Assembly: GCA_003574785.1 (NCBI GenBank) | Contig: QORU01000001.1 | Coordinates: 124,001 to 188,000, forward strand | Source: Taklimakanibacter deserti | GTDB taxonomy: Bacteria > Pseudomonadota > Alphaproteobacteria > Rhizobiales > Aestuariivirgaceae | Direction of reading: 5' to 3' | Length of the DNA: 64,000 nucleotides | Shown here: one piece after another, positions 42,979 through 51,804 of the stretch | How the letters are laid out: every line of letters begins with the position of its first letter | Numbering within the stretch: the stretch's first letter is position 1 | Notes under the pieces: generated by a model | What the model was told of the DNA's origin: nothing | The model's input: the letters and a program-made list of their open reading frames with translations, nothing else | Database searches by the model: none | Made by a program: the position numbers and the translations under genes

Positions 42979-44103
42979 CTATGCTTGCCAGATCTGAAAT
43001 TTGTCATCGTTAGACGTTCGCCGTAACACAACAATCTCATAATTCCGAAATGTTCCTGTCCTTGGGCCGCCGCCACAATCAATTATCAGGTCTTCGATGC
43101 CGTCTCCATCGGCGTCAACTCTCATGATCTCCGCGATATAAATAAACAGGTCCTGTTGCTCTAACTCGATCGTAATCGAGTTGGAACTTGATCTAATCAC
43201 TTTGGCTCCATGTTGTTCGATAAGATCCTGCACACTCTTGTCTCCATAGATTGCCGCAACATCCTCTTCTTCAGGAGGCGTTAGGTCGCCAATCAGGAAA
43301 AGTTCAGCGGGGATGAGGTGCAGGTCATTCACGCCGACTCTAGGTGTTCTTATGAAACTCTTCTCCGGGACCTTAGAAGTTGATACAATTTTCAGGACTT
43401 CTAAAGGACGCTCGAAGAGCCACATGGCATTTTTCATGTCCGCATTTGAGTATGCATAATAGCCTGCTTCCGTTGCGTCCAAATATTGGCACAGAGTACA
43501 GACGTCGCGAGTCTCGTCATTGTCATTGGTGAGACGAAGTGGCGTTTGTTCGTCATCAATGTAAATTCTGCGGTCAAGATATTCTTCGTAATGTTCGTGC
43601 GATACCTCGCCTATCGGATCGTCGCCTAGAAGTTGAATGAAACCAACGAGTGGAAAGGTCTTTTTGTTCGCCTCGACAAACTCAATAAGCTCTTGATCCG
43701 TCATTTCACCCGTGTCAATCGCGCCCACAATTGCAAGCTTTAGCTTTCCGACTTTGTTGTCGCGTTTGAATTTCTCGACTAGGTCTTTAACTTTAGCTGC
43801 CTTATCTTTTGCTACGGTCAGGACCAAGTGCGCTCTGATTATAGTCAACGCACGTTTATCACCATTGCATCGTGCACAAGCAGGAACTAGATTCTCGTAG
43901 CTCGTTAGATCGAAATTTTGATCGAGCCCATGTTCATTTAGCGATTTCAGTTTCAATTCGTTGTCGTTCAGCAGCGACTCCGCTAAGATGTGGTCAATTT
44001 CGATGCCATCATAGGGGAGCGGAGTGCTGCAATATGCGCAACATTGATTGTGAGCTTCCCAGAATGCTCGACGCTCAAACCCATTAAACTTTTGCTTTGC
44101 CAT
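42979..44103 (-). CDS. HNH endonuclease, accessory region
   Basis: This 374-residue protein has an N-terminal HNH domain (about 10-90): CAYCSTPLPYDGIEIDHILAE and NLVPACARCNGDKRAL, with two CxxC zinc pairs and the catalytic DH. A long helical middle includes DVCTLCQYLDATEAGYYAYS. Near the C-terminus DADGDGIEDLIIDCGG looks like a calcium-binding or FG-GAP-like loop. ATG 44103 (MAKQKFNGFERRAFW) gives the usual spacing before the HNH; the frame is open further upstream without homology. Low GC and position in a mobile region suggest a defence or mobile-element nuclease. The target is unknown. Confidence 0.8.
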   Translation of the reverse strand: MAKQKFNGFERRAFWEAHNQCCAYCSTPLPYDGIEIDHILAESLLNDNELKLKSLNEHGLDQNFDLTSYENLVPACARCNGDKRALTIIRAHLVLTVAKDKAAKVKDLVEKFKRDNKVGKLKLAIVGAIDTGEMTDQELIEFVEANKKTFPLVGFIQLLGDDPIGEVSHEHYEEYLDRRIYIDDEQTPLRLTNDNDETRDVCTLCQYLDATEAGYYAYSNADMKNAMWLFERPLEVLKIVSTSKVPEKSFIRTPRVGVNDLHLIPAELFLIGDLTPPEEEDVAAIYGDKSVQDLIEQHGAKVIRSSSNSITIELEQQDLFIYIAEIMRVDADGDGIEDLIIDCGGGPRTGTFRNYEIVVLRRTSNDDKFQIWQA

Positions 44104-44148
44104 CGCCGTCGTTGATATTCGTCCCTGCGCTGCCACATTAACTGACAG

Positions 44149-44436
44149 ATGCCCGGAAAAGGCCAGCACCAAGTCTCGGAAATACACCATTATCTGCCGG
44201 TCTTTTACACCAAACGCTGGGCAGGGGTCGATGGCCGTCTTTGCACATTCGCCAAACCGTACAAGGATATCGTCAAGGCCCGGAGGCTGCATCCTTCCGC
44301 AACTGGCTTCGCGCGCGGCCTTTACAGGTTTGCTTTTGGGATTGGTCACCGGGTTCTCACCTTTCAAAAAACATCGGAGACAACCCAAGAGGGTTATAGG
44401 GGCCTTTTGCCGGACTTGTCTATTGCTGTTCGATGA
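44149..44436 (+). pseudogene. DUF4238 N-terminal fragment
   Basis: The frame begins MPGKGQHQVSEIHHYLPVFY and continues TKRWAGVDGRLCTFAKPY, then HPSATGFARGLYRF. The HHY-x-P-x-FY-x-(K/R)-x-(F/W) opening followed by a D-G-L-x-x-F strand and a G-x-x-x-G-L-Y turn is the N-terminus of DUF4238 proteins, normally about 250-300 residues. After about residue 62 the sequence loses similarity and soon stops. It is a truncated remnant; DUF4238 genes are frequent passengers of mobile regions. Confidence 0.55.
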
Positions 44437-44579
44437 GCCTGATCAACAGGGCGACTTGGCGCCACAGATTGGAAAGAACGGAAAAGACGGCTCAGCACCG
44501 TTCCGCACCGTTTCGCGACCCGTGGCGACGGATAACAACCGATTGTGGGGTAGTGCTCTCTCACCGAAAAGTGAACGCG

Positions 44580-44771
44580 CTATCGACCAAACGCCCTTAC
44601 TCTCACCGTCACGCCGTTGACCGTGATCGTCTTGTTCACCGACCGCCAGGCCTTCTCGGCTAGCTCCTGCACGTTCAGGACGTTCTGGCCTTCTGGATAG
44701 ATAACGGTGACTTCGACCGCGCGGTCATGGGGCCGGTCCTTGATCATGATGGTGCCTTTGAAGGTGGGCAT
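44580..44771 (-). CDS. Small protein of unknown function
   Basis: The 63-residue protein (MPTFKGTIMIKDRPHDRAVEV, then NVLNVQELAEKAWRS and NKTITVNGVTVRVRAFGR) looks like a small alpha/beta domain: two strands, a helix and a final hairpin. It has no close relative that I recognise. It is intact, on the minus strand between the DUF4238 fragment and the first tRNA-Lys remnant, and probably belongs to the accessory DNA. Confidence 0.5.
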   Translation of the reverse strand: MPTFKGTIMIKDRPHDRAVEVTVIYPEGQNVLNVQELAEKAWRSVNKTITVNGVTVRVRAFGR

Positions 44772-44901
44772 GAATGCCGCTCAACCAAGCGCCGAGCGCG
44801 GCCCCTGCCACCAGGAGCGATGATCGTGCCAAACTGTTGCAAAATAACTTTCCAGCGCCATTAAATCGGAAAGTTGGAAGGACGAAATTTGGTCTAAGTG
44901 C

Positions 44902-44957
44902 TTGATTTCCTTGGTGGGCGCAGTAGGACTCGAACCTACGACCCGCTGATTAAGAGT
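44902..44957 (-). repeat. tRNA-Lys 3' fragment / attachment site, outer copy
   Basis: These 56 bp are identical to 61547-61602, covering the 3' half of tRNA-Lys from the anticodon loop through CCA plus TTGATTTCC beyond it. They mark the outer end of the tandem insertions. Confidence 0.85.
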
Positions 44958-45085
44958 TCCTCTAATTCCCTTAAAAATCAATAGCTTAGACTAGGGCCAA
45001 GGTGGCGCTGACCGCCACCTGCTGCCTATGTCCGCCAGCGTCCGCCAGTGTCCAGCAGCGTCGCCACCTATTCTGGGGGAGTTGA

Positions 45086-45832
45086 TCATGGTGTTGGTGA
45101 AATGGCGAAATCGCGATCTTGCTTTCTTATCTTGCAATCAACCGGTTGGTTTGGAACCATCGGTACCTCGCACACTCTCTGCATGATGAGATAGCGTGTC
45201 ATTCCTTCGTTTTCAAAGCCATACCGAAATGCAAAATATAGAAATACGGTCAGGGGCGACTTGTTGGCATATGGTGAAAGATCGACCGCGGACGGCGGCG
45301 AGATTGTGAAGGTTTGTCTGGCAAGGAGCGTCGTGGGTTTGGAATCTGAAACAGATTTTTTAATCTGATCTTCAATAGCGTATGTAAATTCCTCAACCTC
45401 ATAGATCAGATTTCGGTCGGTTTGATTTTGAATATCGATACCGGGGTCTTGGACAAAGAAGGGTGAAGATACCTTCGCGACTATTGCTCCCCTCGCGGAG
45501 CTCGGAGCCTGGGCAATTTCGCTCATGGCATAGTACGTGATCGCCATTCCGATCAACAGACCAGATGCGCCTGCCGTCAGATGCCGAAGAGCATTCCCAT
45601 TTTCACCAAACTTAGCCGCTTGATCCCATAGAACGAGGGCGATGCCTCCCAAGGCAGAGGCACCAAGAAAATACCCGCCCGGAATGTTGTCCGCCATCTT
45701 CGACAACCCAAACAGGGCGCCGTTCCAGATCATCCAAATGATGGCCTCTCGTCCGTGTCGGCGCAGCAACAATTGGACTGCGCTTGGCGGCTTTGAATTT
45801 AATGCGGGTTTTCTATCCCTCGGGCGGCTCAT
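45086..45832 (-). CDS. Membrane protein, sole cargo of a small insertion
   Basis: The 248-residue protein has three hydrophobic segments in its first 110 residues (IIWMIWNGALFGLSKMA, GYFLGASALGGIALVLW, ASGLLIGMAITYYAM) and a soluble C-terminal domain (about 120-248) with FVQDPGIDIQNQTDRNLIYEV and PLTVFLYFAFRYGFENEG. Function unknown. It is the only gene between the tRNA-Lys fragments at 44902 and 46058, in a 1.15-kb unit with no integrase of its own. A membrane-bound effector or sensor is possible. Confidence 0.6.
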   Translation of the reverse strand: MSRPRDRKPALNSKPPSAVQLLLRRHGREAIIWMIWNGALFGLSKMADNIPGGYFLGASALGGIALVLWDQAAKFGENGNALRHLTAGASGLLIGMAITYYAMSEIAQAPSSARGAIVAKVSSPFFVQDPGIDIQNQTDRNLIYEVEEFTYAIEDQIKKSVSDSKPTTLLARQTFTISPPSAVDLSPYANKSPLTVFLYFAFRYGFENEGMTRYLIMQRVCEVPMVPNQPVDCKIRKQDRDFAISPTP

Positions 45833-46057
45833 CCGGCTACGGCGACCCTCTGATAAGTGATCGGATGCTGGTGGTTATACTAATGGGAAGGAACGCGACA
45901 CAATGCGATCAGCAGAAAGCCCAAACACAACATGTTGGGGCGTGTAGGTGGCGACTGGGTGGCAACTAGGTGGCGATTTTCACGCTCTGTTCAAGGTTAC
46001 CTAAGTCATTGATTTGAGCCTATGTCCTTGATGTGACGACCAAAATCACTAGGAATT

Positions 46058-46104
46058 TTGGTGGGCGCAGTAGGACTCGAACCTACGACCCGCTGATTAA
46101 GAGT
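46058..46104 (-). repeat. tRNA-Lys 3' fragment / attachment site, inner copy (attL of the 15.5-kb element)
   Basis: These 47 bp repeat the tRNA-Lys 3' half found at 44902 and 61558. The flank differs (AATTTT rather than GATTTCC). It lies 220 bp before the integrase gene. Confidence 0.85.
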
Positions 46105-46324
46105 AACAGGACGGCGCCTTTAATTTCCTACCGCTACCAACTGAATTTCATTGAAGAGAGCAATAAAGGACCATGTTTTAGGCGTTTCTCGAATATCAAC
46201 ACCTTCCGTTGCATAACGGTGCAAAACAGCGTAAATAGTCCCCCAGATGCGTCCCCCAAAAAAATGACCCAGAGCATCTGACATTTGGAAAGAGGGCCTG
46301 GGGGACGGAGGAGAGCTCAAGGCC

Positions 46325-47725
46325 ATGAAAATGAAGCTGACCGATGCCGGGCTCAAAAACTACAAGCCCAGGACCGAGCGCGACGAGATATTCGACACCG
46401 AGAAGGGCGGCTTCGGCGTCAGGGTGACACCGACCTCCAAGGCTTTTTTCTTCATCCGCCGTGTTCGGGGGCAGAAGGTCCGTTTCGATCTTGGGCGTTT
46501 CCTCCCAAAGGAGGAGCTTGCCAGGGCACGCAAGAATCCCGGCACCGACGCCAGCCGGTATGTTTCTCTCGCCGAGGCCCGGAAGAAGGCGCAAGAAATC
46601 CAGATCAAGATCGATAACGGTGTCGATCCGCGAGACGAGATCCATGCCCATAAGCAGGCGACAGCGGAGGCGGCGGAAAACACGTTCGCGGCGGTCGCCA
46701 AGCTGTTTCTCGAACAATACCCGAAGGCAAAAGAGAGCCCCCTGAGCGAGGCAACCATCCGGGGCTATCGCTGGGCCTTGAATGTCCGGGCACCCGAGCC
46801 GATGACGCAAAAGTCGAACGGGTCAGCGCCGAAAAAGTCGAGATCGAAAAAGCTCGGTGAATCGCCAACCGCGAAATGGGCCGCGCGGCCGGTGAGGGAG
46901 ATCACCCCGCAGGATGCCGGCAAAATCCTCGACAAGTTCGAGGCCAATGGCCATTTGGCCTCGGCGCGACTTTTCAAGGCTTACGTCGGTAAATTCTTCG
47001 GATGGTGCGCGGACCCGCGTCGGAAGCTTGTCCCCATGAACCCGGTCGCCGGCATCGTACTCGATGCCAAGCCTCGCAAGCGTGATCGCGTCTTACCCAT
47101 CGCGGAGATCAAGGCGATTCTCAAGGCGGCAGACGGCCTCGTGAAGGTGACGGAGACGAAGAACGGCAAGAAGATCACCGGCGAGGCGCAGCGGGCGCTC
47201 ATCTGGACCTTGGCCCTTCTGGGCCAAAGGCGTGAGGAAACGTCCCTGATGAAGTGGACCGATCTCATGCTGGAAGGCGACAAGCCGCTTTGGAAAATCC
47301 CGGCAGCGAACACGAAGAACGGCCGGCCGCATGAGGTCGAGCTGTCGCCTGAGGCCAAAGAGATCATCTTAAAACTGCCGCGACTCGGCGATTTCGTGTT
47401 CACGACCGACGGCGAGACGGCGATCTCGGGCTTCTCCAAGATCAAGACCGCGCTCGATAAAGGTCTATCCGATCCCGGCGTCACGCTGGAGCCGTGGCGT
47501 TTGCATGATTTCAGGCGCTCCTTCTCGACCGGTTGCGGCGAGCTGGGCTTTGCGCCGCATGTCGTCGAAGCCGCACTGAACCACATCTCCGGTTCGAAGG
47601 CCGGTGTCGCCGGCGTCTACAATCACAGCAAATATGCCGATGATTGCCGGCGGATGTTCGCGGCCTGGGCGAAAGCGGTCACGGTGACCGAGGCGGGAAG
47701 CAACGTTGTGCCTCTTCGAGCTTAG
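46325..47725 (+). CDS. Tyrosine recombinase integrase (P4 type)
   Basis: The 466-residue integrase has the N-terminal arm-binding domain of the P4 family (KLTDAGLKNYKPR, GGFGVRVTPTSKAFFF, SLAEARKKAQEIQIKID), a core-binding domain and a catalytic domain with Arg in GQRREET (about 300), Lys in the NGRPHEVELS hairpin (about 337), HDFRR (about 393), an H in NHISG and the nucleophile Tyr in GVYNHSKY (about 432). It lies next to the attachment site at 46058, which shows that it put this element into the tRNA-Lys gene. The protein looks complete and active. ATG 46325; ATG 46331 is a possible alternative. Confidence 0.93.
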   Translation: MKMKLTDAGLKNYKPRTERDEIFDTEKGGFGVRVTPTSKAFFFIRRVRGQKVRFDLGRFLPKEELARARKNPGTDASRYVSLAEARKKAQEIQIKIDNGVDPRDEIHAHKQATAEAAENTFAAVAKLFLEQYPKAKESPLSEATIRGYRWALNVRAPEPMTQKSNGSAPKKSRSKKLGESPTAKWAARPVREITPQDAGKILDKFEANGHLASARLFKAYVGKFFGWCADPRRKLVPMNPVAGIVLDAKPRKRDRVLPIAEIKAILKAADGLVKVTETKNGKKITGEAQRALIWTLALLGQRREETSLMKWTDLMLEGDKPLWKIPAANTKNGRPHEVELSPEAKEIILKLPRLGDFVFTTDGETAISGFSKIKTALDKGLSDPGVTLEPWRLHDFRRSFSTGCGELGFAPHVVEAALNHISGSKAGVAGVYNHSKYADDCRRMFAAWAKAVTVTEAGSNVVPLRA

Positions 47726-47949
47726 ACTGCCCCCTTCCGCGAGGCACGCTCGCCAAAAAAACCAATAAAAACACGGCACTGCACTGATTCGAGTGGCGGG
47801 CTTTTCGCGCCGACGCTGAACGATCGCTAAAAGCCAATAGAACCGACATCTTTTTATTCCGTAACCGGACTAATTACCTTTCGACCTGTGCATTGTGGGA
47901 CGGTGACGAGCCGCGCAATCGTGAGTGACAAACTCTCACGAGGGCAGTC

Positions 47950-48279
47950 ATGACGGAACGTTGCATTCCCGCGTCGGACGCGTCTATCCCCGATTTAATC
48001 CAGGCCGGCCAGCTCCGCGCCATTTTTGGCGATGTATCGGACATGTGGCTTTGGCGCCGTCTCAAAGACGGGACCTTGCCGCCGCCCATCGTCATCAGCG
48101 GTCGGCGCTTTTGGCGCAGGGATGAAATCAAAAATCTCATTGATCGCCGGTTCGCACAACTACCGACTGTTTCTGCTCAGCGTCCGTGCCCCGCTGAAAA
48201 AATCCAACGACTGAGCGAGGAGGGGCACGGACTTGCTTCCGAAAGCACAACCGGCCGCGACAAGGGCGCGACCGGCTGA
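47950..48279 (+). CDS. AlpA-like excisionase / regulator
   Basis: The 109-residue protein has a winged-helix/MerR-like DNA-binding domain of the AlpA type: GQLRAIFGDVSDMWLWRRLKD, GTLPPPIVISGRRFWRRDEI, KNLIDRRF. The W-R-W-x(n)-FP/LP-x-P-x-x-I-x-x-R-x-x-W pattern is the signature of AlpA and related excisionases. The C-terminal tail (about 75-109) is unconserved. ATG 47950 follows GAGGG. It is transcribed from its own promoter region behind the integrase and probably turns on excision or the helicase operon. Confidence 0.82.
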   Translation: MTERCIPASDASIPDLIQAGQLRAIFGDVSDMWLWRRLKDGTLPPPIVISGRRFWRRDEIKNLIDRRFAQLPTVSAQRPCPAEKIQRLSEEGHGLASESTTGRDKGATG

Positions 48280-48423
48280 GGCATATCATCGTTTCGGGCG
48301 AAACGTTCCTCGGCATTTACCCACCCTCCAACATTTTTGCAAGAGCCCGGCCACCGCGCCGAAGCGGGCGCGCCTGCCGATGGCGCTGCGTTGCGGCGCA
48401 GCTCGCCACTTCGAGGTGCGGCC

Positions 48424-48723
48424 GTGAACGCGCCTATCCGCCTTCCCGGCCAGCAGTGTAGGACGTTGACGCGCAGGTTTCCGTGTTCCGTCTGCCCGCT
48501 GAATGACGGCTTTATCAAGCGCTGCATGGCTGGCCCGACCAGGAAGCCTTTCCCCGAGCGGCGGATATATCGCACGCCGAAAGCGACCGTCGATGCCTTC
48601 TGGTACGTGGTGCGCACCTACAACGATGAATACGTCAACCGATGGCTTGATGAGCATCCGAGCGACAAGGCTTTTTTGCTCGATCTCTATCGGCAGCGCC
48701 AGAAGCAGAGGCGCGCGCCATGA
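48424..48723 (+). CDS. Small Cys-containing protein upstream of the helicase
   Basis: The 99-residue protein has TRRFPCSVCPLNDGFIKRC near 17-35, which could bind zinc, followed by a helical basic region (RIYRTPKATVDAFWYVVRTY, DLYRQRQKQRR). The start GTG 48424 is chosen because upstream residues show no sense; an in-frame TTG at 48337 is the only other choice. Its stop overlaps the helicase ATG (ATGA), so they are coupled. Function unknown; a DNA-handling partner of the helicase is plausible. Confidence 0.5.
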   Translation: MNAPIRLPGQQCRTLTRRFPCSVCPLNDGFIKRCMAGPTRKPFPERRIYRTPKATVDAFWYVVRTYNDEYVNRWLDEHPSDKAFLLDLYRQRQKQRRAP

Positions 48724-50225
48724 CGATCGCCCTTCGCGATTATCAGGCCGACGCCATCGCCCGAATCGAGCGCGATCCAAACCGCCGTGTGCTGCTCGTT
48801 TGCCCGACCGGCGGCGGCAAGACGGTGATCGCCACGGCTATCATGAAGGAATTCTCGGATCAGTGGAAAAAGGCGCTTTTCGTGGTCCATCGGCGAGAGA
48901 TCGTTCAGCAGACAAGCCGCAAGCTCCAGGATCTGCGGATATCGCATGGCATCATCATGGCCGGCGTCAGAGATCGCCCGCTCGACAGGGTGCAGGTTGC
49001 CGCGATTCAGACCTTGCACGCCAGGGCGATCCGTTCCGATCGAATGGCGCTGCCGGAAGCCGACCTGGTCATTATCGATGAAGCTCACCACGCCAGCGCC
49101 GCGACCTATAAGGCGGTGATCGAGGCATACCCAAATGCGCGCATCGTCGGCCTTACGGCAACGCCTTGTCGCGGCGACGGGCGAGGTCTCGGCGGCATCT
49201 TCGAATCCATGCTCGAGGTCGAACAGGTGCAGGGCCTCATCGACAAAGGGCACCTGGTAAGAACGAAAGTCTTCGCCCCAAAGGCGCCGCCCGACCTCAA
49301 GGGCGTCAAGGTGCGCATGGGCGACTACGTTGAAGGCCAGCTCGCCGAGCGCATGAACACCGACAAGCTTGTCGGCGACATCGTAACCCACTGGCATCGT
49401 CATGGAGAGAAGCGAAAGACAGTCGTCTTCGCCGTCAATGTCGCCCACAGCATTCATATCAGAAACGAGTTCATCAAGTCGGGTGTCCGGTGCGGGCACA
49501 TCGACGGCTCAACGCCCAAGCCCGAGCGTGATCAGACCCTGGAACGGCTTCGCCGCGGCGACATCGACGTGGTGACGAACTGCGCGGTGCTCACGGAAGG
49601 CTGGGACATGCCAGATGTCGGATGCTGCGTTCTCGCCAGGCCAACACGGCAGATGGGCCTCTATCGCCAGATGATCGGCCGCGCCCTCAGGAGCGCACCC
49701 GGCAAGACCGATGCGATCGTGCTCGACCACGCTGGCGCCACGCATCGGCTGGGCTTCGCGGAGGATCCGGTAGAATGGACGCTCGACCGCGGCAAGGGCG
49801 CGCGAAACACAGCACAGGAGAGGCGCGAAGCCAACCTGGGGCCGCGCGCCGTCATGGAGTGCGCCCAATGCGGCGTCATGCGTGAGGGCGGCAAGGCGTG
49901 CTGGAACTGCGGCTTCCTGCCACAGAGAAAGCCCGCCGATTACAGAGTCGCCGACGGCGATCTCGGCCTCATCGACAGGCAGCGCCGGGTCCAGCCGATT
50001 GTATTGCAGCAGGCTGCAAAGGATCAGTTCCTGGGCGAGCTGCTATGGTATGCGACGGAGCGCGGCTACAAACGCGGCTGGGCCGCCCACAAGTTCAAGG
50101 AACGCTTTGGCCACTGGCCGCCCTACGGCAATCCGCCGCCCGCTAAGCCGAGCCCGGAAACCCTGTCGTGGATCAGAAGCCGCAACATCGCCTGGGCGAA
50201 GGCGAAGGGCGGGACGGCGGCTTAA
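48720..50225 (+). CDS. DEAD/DEAH-box helicase (SF2)
   Basis: The 501-residue SF2 helicase has a Q-like LRDYQADAI, Walker A CPTGGGKT (about 28-35), DEAH in VIIDEAHHA (about 118), GLTATP (about 143), and in the second RecA domain VVFAVNVAHS, DVVTNCAVLTEGWDMP and QMIGRALRS (motif VI). Beyond it a zinc ribbon CAQCGVMREGG / CWNCG (about 381-400) and a C-terminal helical tail. Phage and plasmid helicases of this RAD25/type III-Res kind serve element replication. It overlaps both neighbours by 1-4 bp. No primase or DNA polymerase gene is seen in the element. Confidence 0.9.
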   Translation: MTIALRDYQADAIARIERDPNRRVLLVCPTGGGKTVIATAIMKEFSDQWKKALFVVHRREIVQQTSRKLQDLRISHGIIMAGVRDRPLDRVQVAAIQTLHARAIRSDRMALPEADLVIIDEAHHASAATYKAVIEAYPNARIVGLTATPCRGDGRGLGGIFESMLEVEQVQGLIDKGHLVRTKVFAPKAPPDLKGVKVRMGDYVEGQLAERMNTDKLVGDIVTHWHRHGEKRKTVVFAVNVAHSIHIRNEFIKSGVRCGHIDGSTPKPERDQTLERLRRGDIDVVTNCAVLTEGWDMPDVGCCVLARPTRQMGLYRQMIGRALRSAPGKTDAIVLDHAGATHRLGFAEDPVEWTLDRGKGARNTAQERREANLGPRAVMECAQCGVMREGGKACWNCGFLPQRKPADYRVADGDLGLIDRQRRVQPIVLQQAAKDQFLGELLWYATERGYKRGWAAHKFKERFGHWPPYGNPPPAKPSPETLSWIRSRNIAWAKAKGGTAA

Positions 50226-50806
50226 TGACGACGAGCCGCGAAAGATGGGAAGCCGTGCGGCGCATCCAGCTTGGACACGCGCGCAAGCTCTTGCATCATC
50301 GCTATGGTCCGAGGCTTCCGGATGACGACGCTGGAAGGGAGGATCTGCGCATCCTGCTTAACCTGAAGGCCCGGTGCTACTACCCCCAGCGCCGAATGCA
50401 GGCCCTTCTCAGGGAGATCGAGCTAACTGCACCCTGGATGACCGGCGCCGAGGCCGAGAAGCTCGCCGCCGAAATCGCGGCCGATCCGCTCACCTTCAAA
50501 AGCGACGCCCTCGGCCGCGAGCTCAACCTGGATTGGCGCACCCGTGAGCGGCTGCGCGTCTGGCAGATCGGCGCCGTCGATATGGACGCCGAAGCCCGCA
50601 AGGAACGCCGGAAGCTTCGTCACCGCGAGCGCATGCAGCGCACCCGCAAGGCAAAGGGCGCAAAGCCCCGTGCCGAATATGAGGGCAAATCTCTGTCGGC
50701 GACCAGGCCATGGGAGGCGGAAGGTATTTCTCGCGCCAAGTGGTACCGTCAGCGTCGTCGAGATCCCATGAGACAAGTCCGTGCGCAGGCCAATGGTCAC
50801 GCATGA
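50225..50806 (+). CDS. Element-encoded protein, possible DNA-binding
   Basis: The 193-residue basic protein opens MTTSRERWEAVRRIQLGHAR and has AEAEKLAAEIAADPLTF, ALGRELNLDWRTRERLRVW and an Arg/Lys-rich tail including KLRHRERMQRTRKAKGAK. The end RPWEAEGISRAKWYRQRR looks like a short helix-turn-helix of the kind that recognises phage origins. ATG 50225 overlaps the helicase stop (TAATG). It may assist replication. The last codons overlap a direct repeat (50768-50858). Family not recognised. Confidence 0.55.
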   Translation: MTTSRERWEAVRRIQLGHARKLLHHRYGPRLPDDDAGREDLRILLNLKARCYYPQRRMQALLREIELTAPWMTGAEAEKLAAEIAADPLTFKSDALGRELNLDWRTRERLRVWQIGAVDMDAEARKERRKLRHRERMQRTRKAKGAKPRAEYEGKSLSATRPWEAEGISRAKWYRQRRRDPMRQVRAQANGHA

Positions 50807-50858
50807 GACAAGTCCGTGCGCACAGTATCTCTACAAGCGGGCCACACACTTGTCTCAT
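50768..50858. repeat. Direct and inverted repeats at the end of the replication-type operon
   Basis: ATGAGACAAGTCCGTGCGCA occurs at 50768-50787 and again at 50803-50822. The inverted core CTTGTCTCAT is at 50849-50858. The second and third copies can form a 10-bp stem around a 36-nt loop. They may be protein-binding sites or an origin. Confidence 0.6.
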
Positions 50859-51612
50859 GGCACGGAAGAGGGGGGCTCTGGAAGAAGGCGCACGGCCAGG
50901 AGCCACTGAGCGACGCAGGTTCTCAGCTCAAAAAAATTTTGTCCGAGCGAGACGGAATTTCCCCCGAGCTTTCAGCCTGAAAAGTTGCGGGCGAGGTAGG
51001 AAAGCAAAGCGCGCGCCCCGTTTTCCCGGCCGGGCCGGTTCTCCCGTGCGGCCGGAATGGGGGCGGGGAGGGTCGGACTCTGCCGTTCTGACGCCCCATC
51101 GTCCCCCTGAGCCGTCCCCCAAAGACCATATGATCAAGGAAAACCCTTGAGTTACTGATACTTCGCTATATCAGCCCGCTGATCACGGATAAGATGCTCT
51201 CATTCACGCGACCACCTGTTATGAAACGTGATGGTATTCACGTGTGTCAAACGGTCCACGATCCGCCTCAAACGGGCGGCGGGCTCGACGGCCTCGCGCT
51301 GACTCAGCCGCAAGCGCCAGCGCCCGTTCAGCCGCCGCAGGCTGTTTGACAGCCGACACCGCAACCGCCCGTCACGGCTCATCCTGGGCGATCTCTGCCA
51401 CGACCGGAAGATTTCGGGCCACCTCGCCTGCTTAAGACACCTGCTTTCGACACAACCAGGCGCGGGAGATCGTTTCGGCCAATCTACACACGAGCGGGAG
51501 CACCTTGCTTATTCCGGATCAGTCCTGTGCATTGCAGGTCGATTACGGACAGAGCAAGTTGGCGACCGTCGTCGCCTTGTGTCGTCGGTAATTCGAGGAG
51601 TGAATTCGGGCC
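50859..51612. other. 750-bp region without a supported gene
   Basis: Neither strand has a reading frame I can support here. The first half is GC-rich with possible stems; the second half has broken codon periodicity and may hold decayed DNA between the replication block and the virion-like block. Confidence 0.4.
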
Positions 51613-51804
51613 ATGCCCCAGGTGTCCGTCACGAAATCCGGTAATGCGACTGTGCCGCTGCACTATCGCGTGCCGGCAAGCACTCGGGAAATCATCCGCG
51701 AGTTGGCCGAGGCGGAAGGTCTGACGGCGAGCAGCTGGGTTCGACGAGCCACGATGAGGGCGGTGCAGCGTGCCCTTCATGAGAGGGAATCGTCATGGTC
51801 GTGA
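51613..51804 (+). CDS. Small ribbon-helix-helix-like protein
   Basis: The 63-residue protein has a beta strand (GNATVPLHYRVP) followed by two helices (STREIIRELAEAEGLT, SSWVRRATMRAVQRAL). This is the layout of Arc/CopG ribbon-helix-helix regulators. ATG 51613 follows GGAGTG. It overlaps the next gene by 10 bp, so it heads the virion-like operon and could repress it. Confidence 0.6.
   Translation: MPQVSVTKSGNATVPLHYRVPASTREIIRELAEAEGLTASSWVRRATMRAVQRALHERESSWS

Noticed and set aside
44781..44981. Open frame with the peptide NQRVVGSSPTAP on the minus strand (also at 61390-61617)
   Set aside because: This peptide is translated tRNA sequence; both frames run through the tRNA-Lys copies.
50710..51150. 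Open frame on the plus strand after the repeat region
   Set aside because: No ribosome-binding site, Arg/Pro/Ser-rich product, and it starts inside another gene; not supported.
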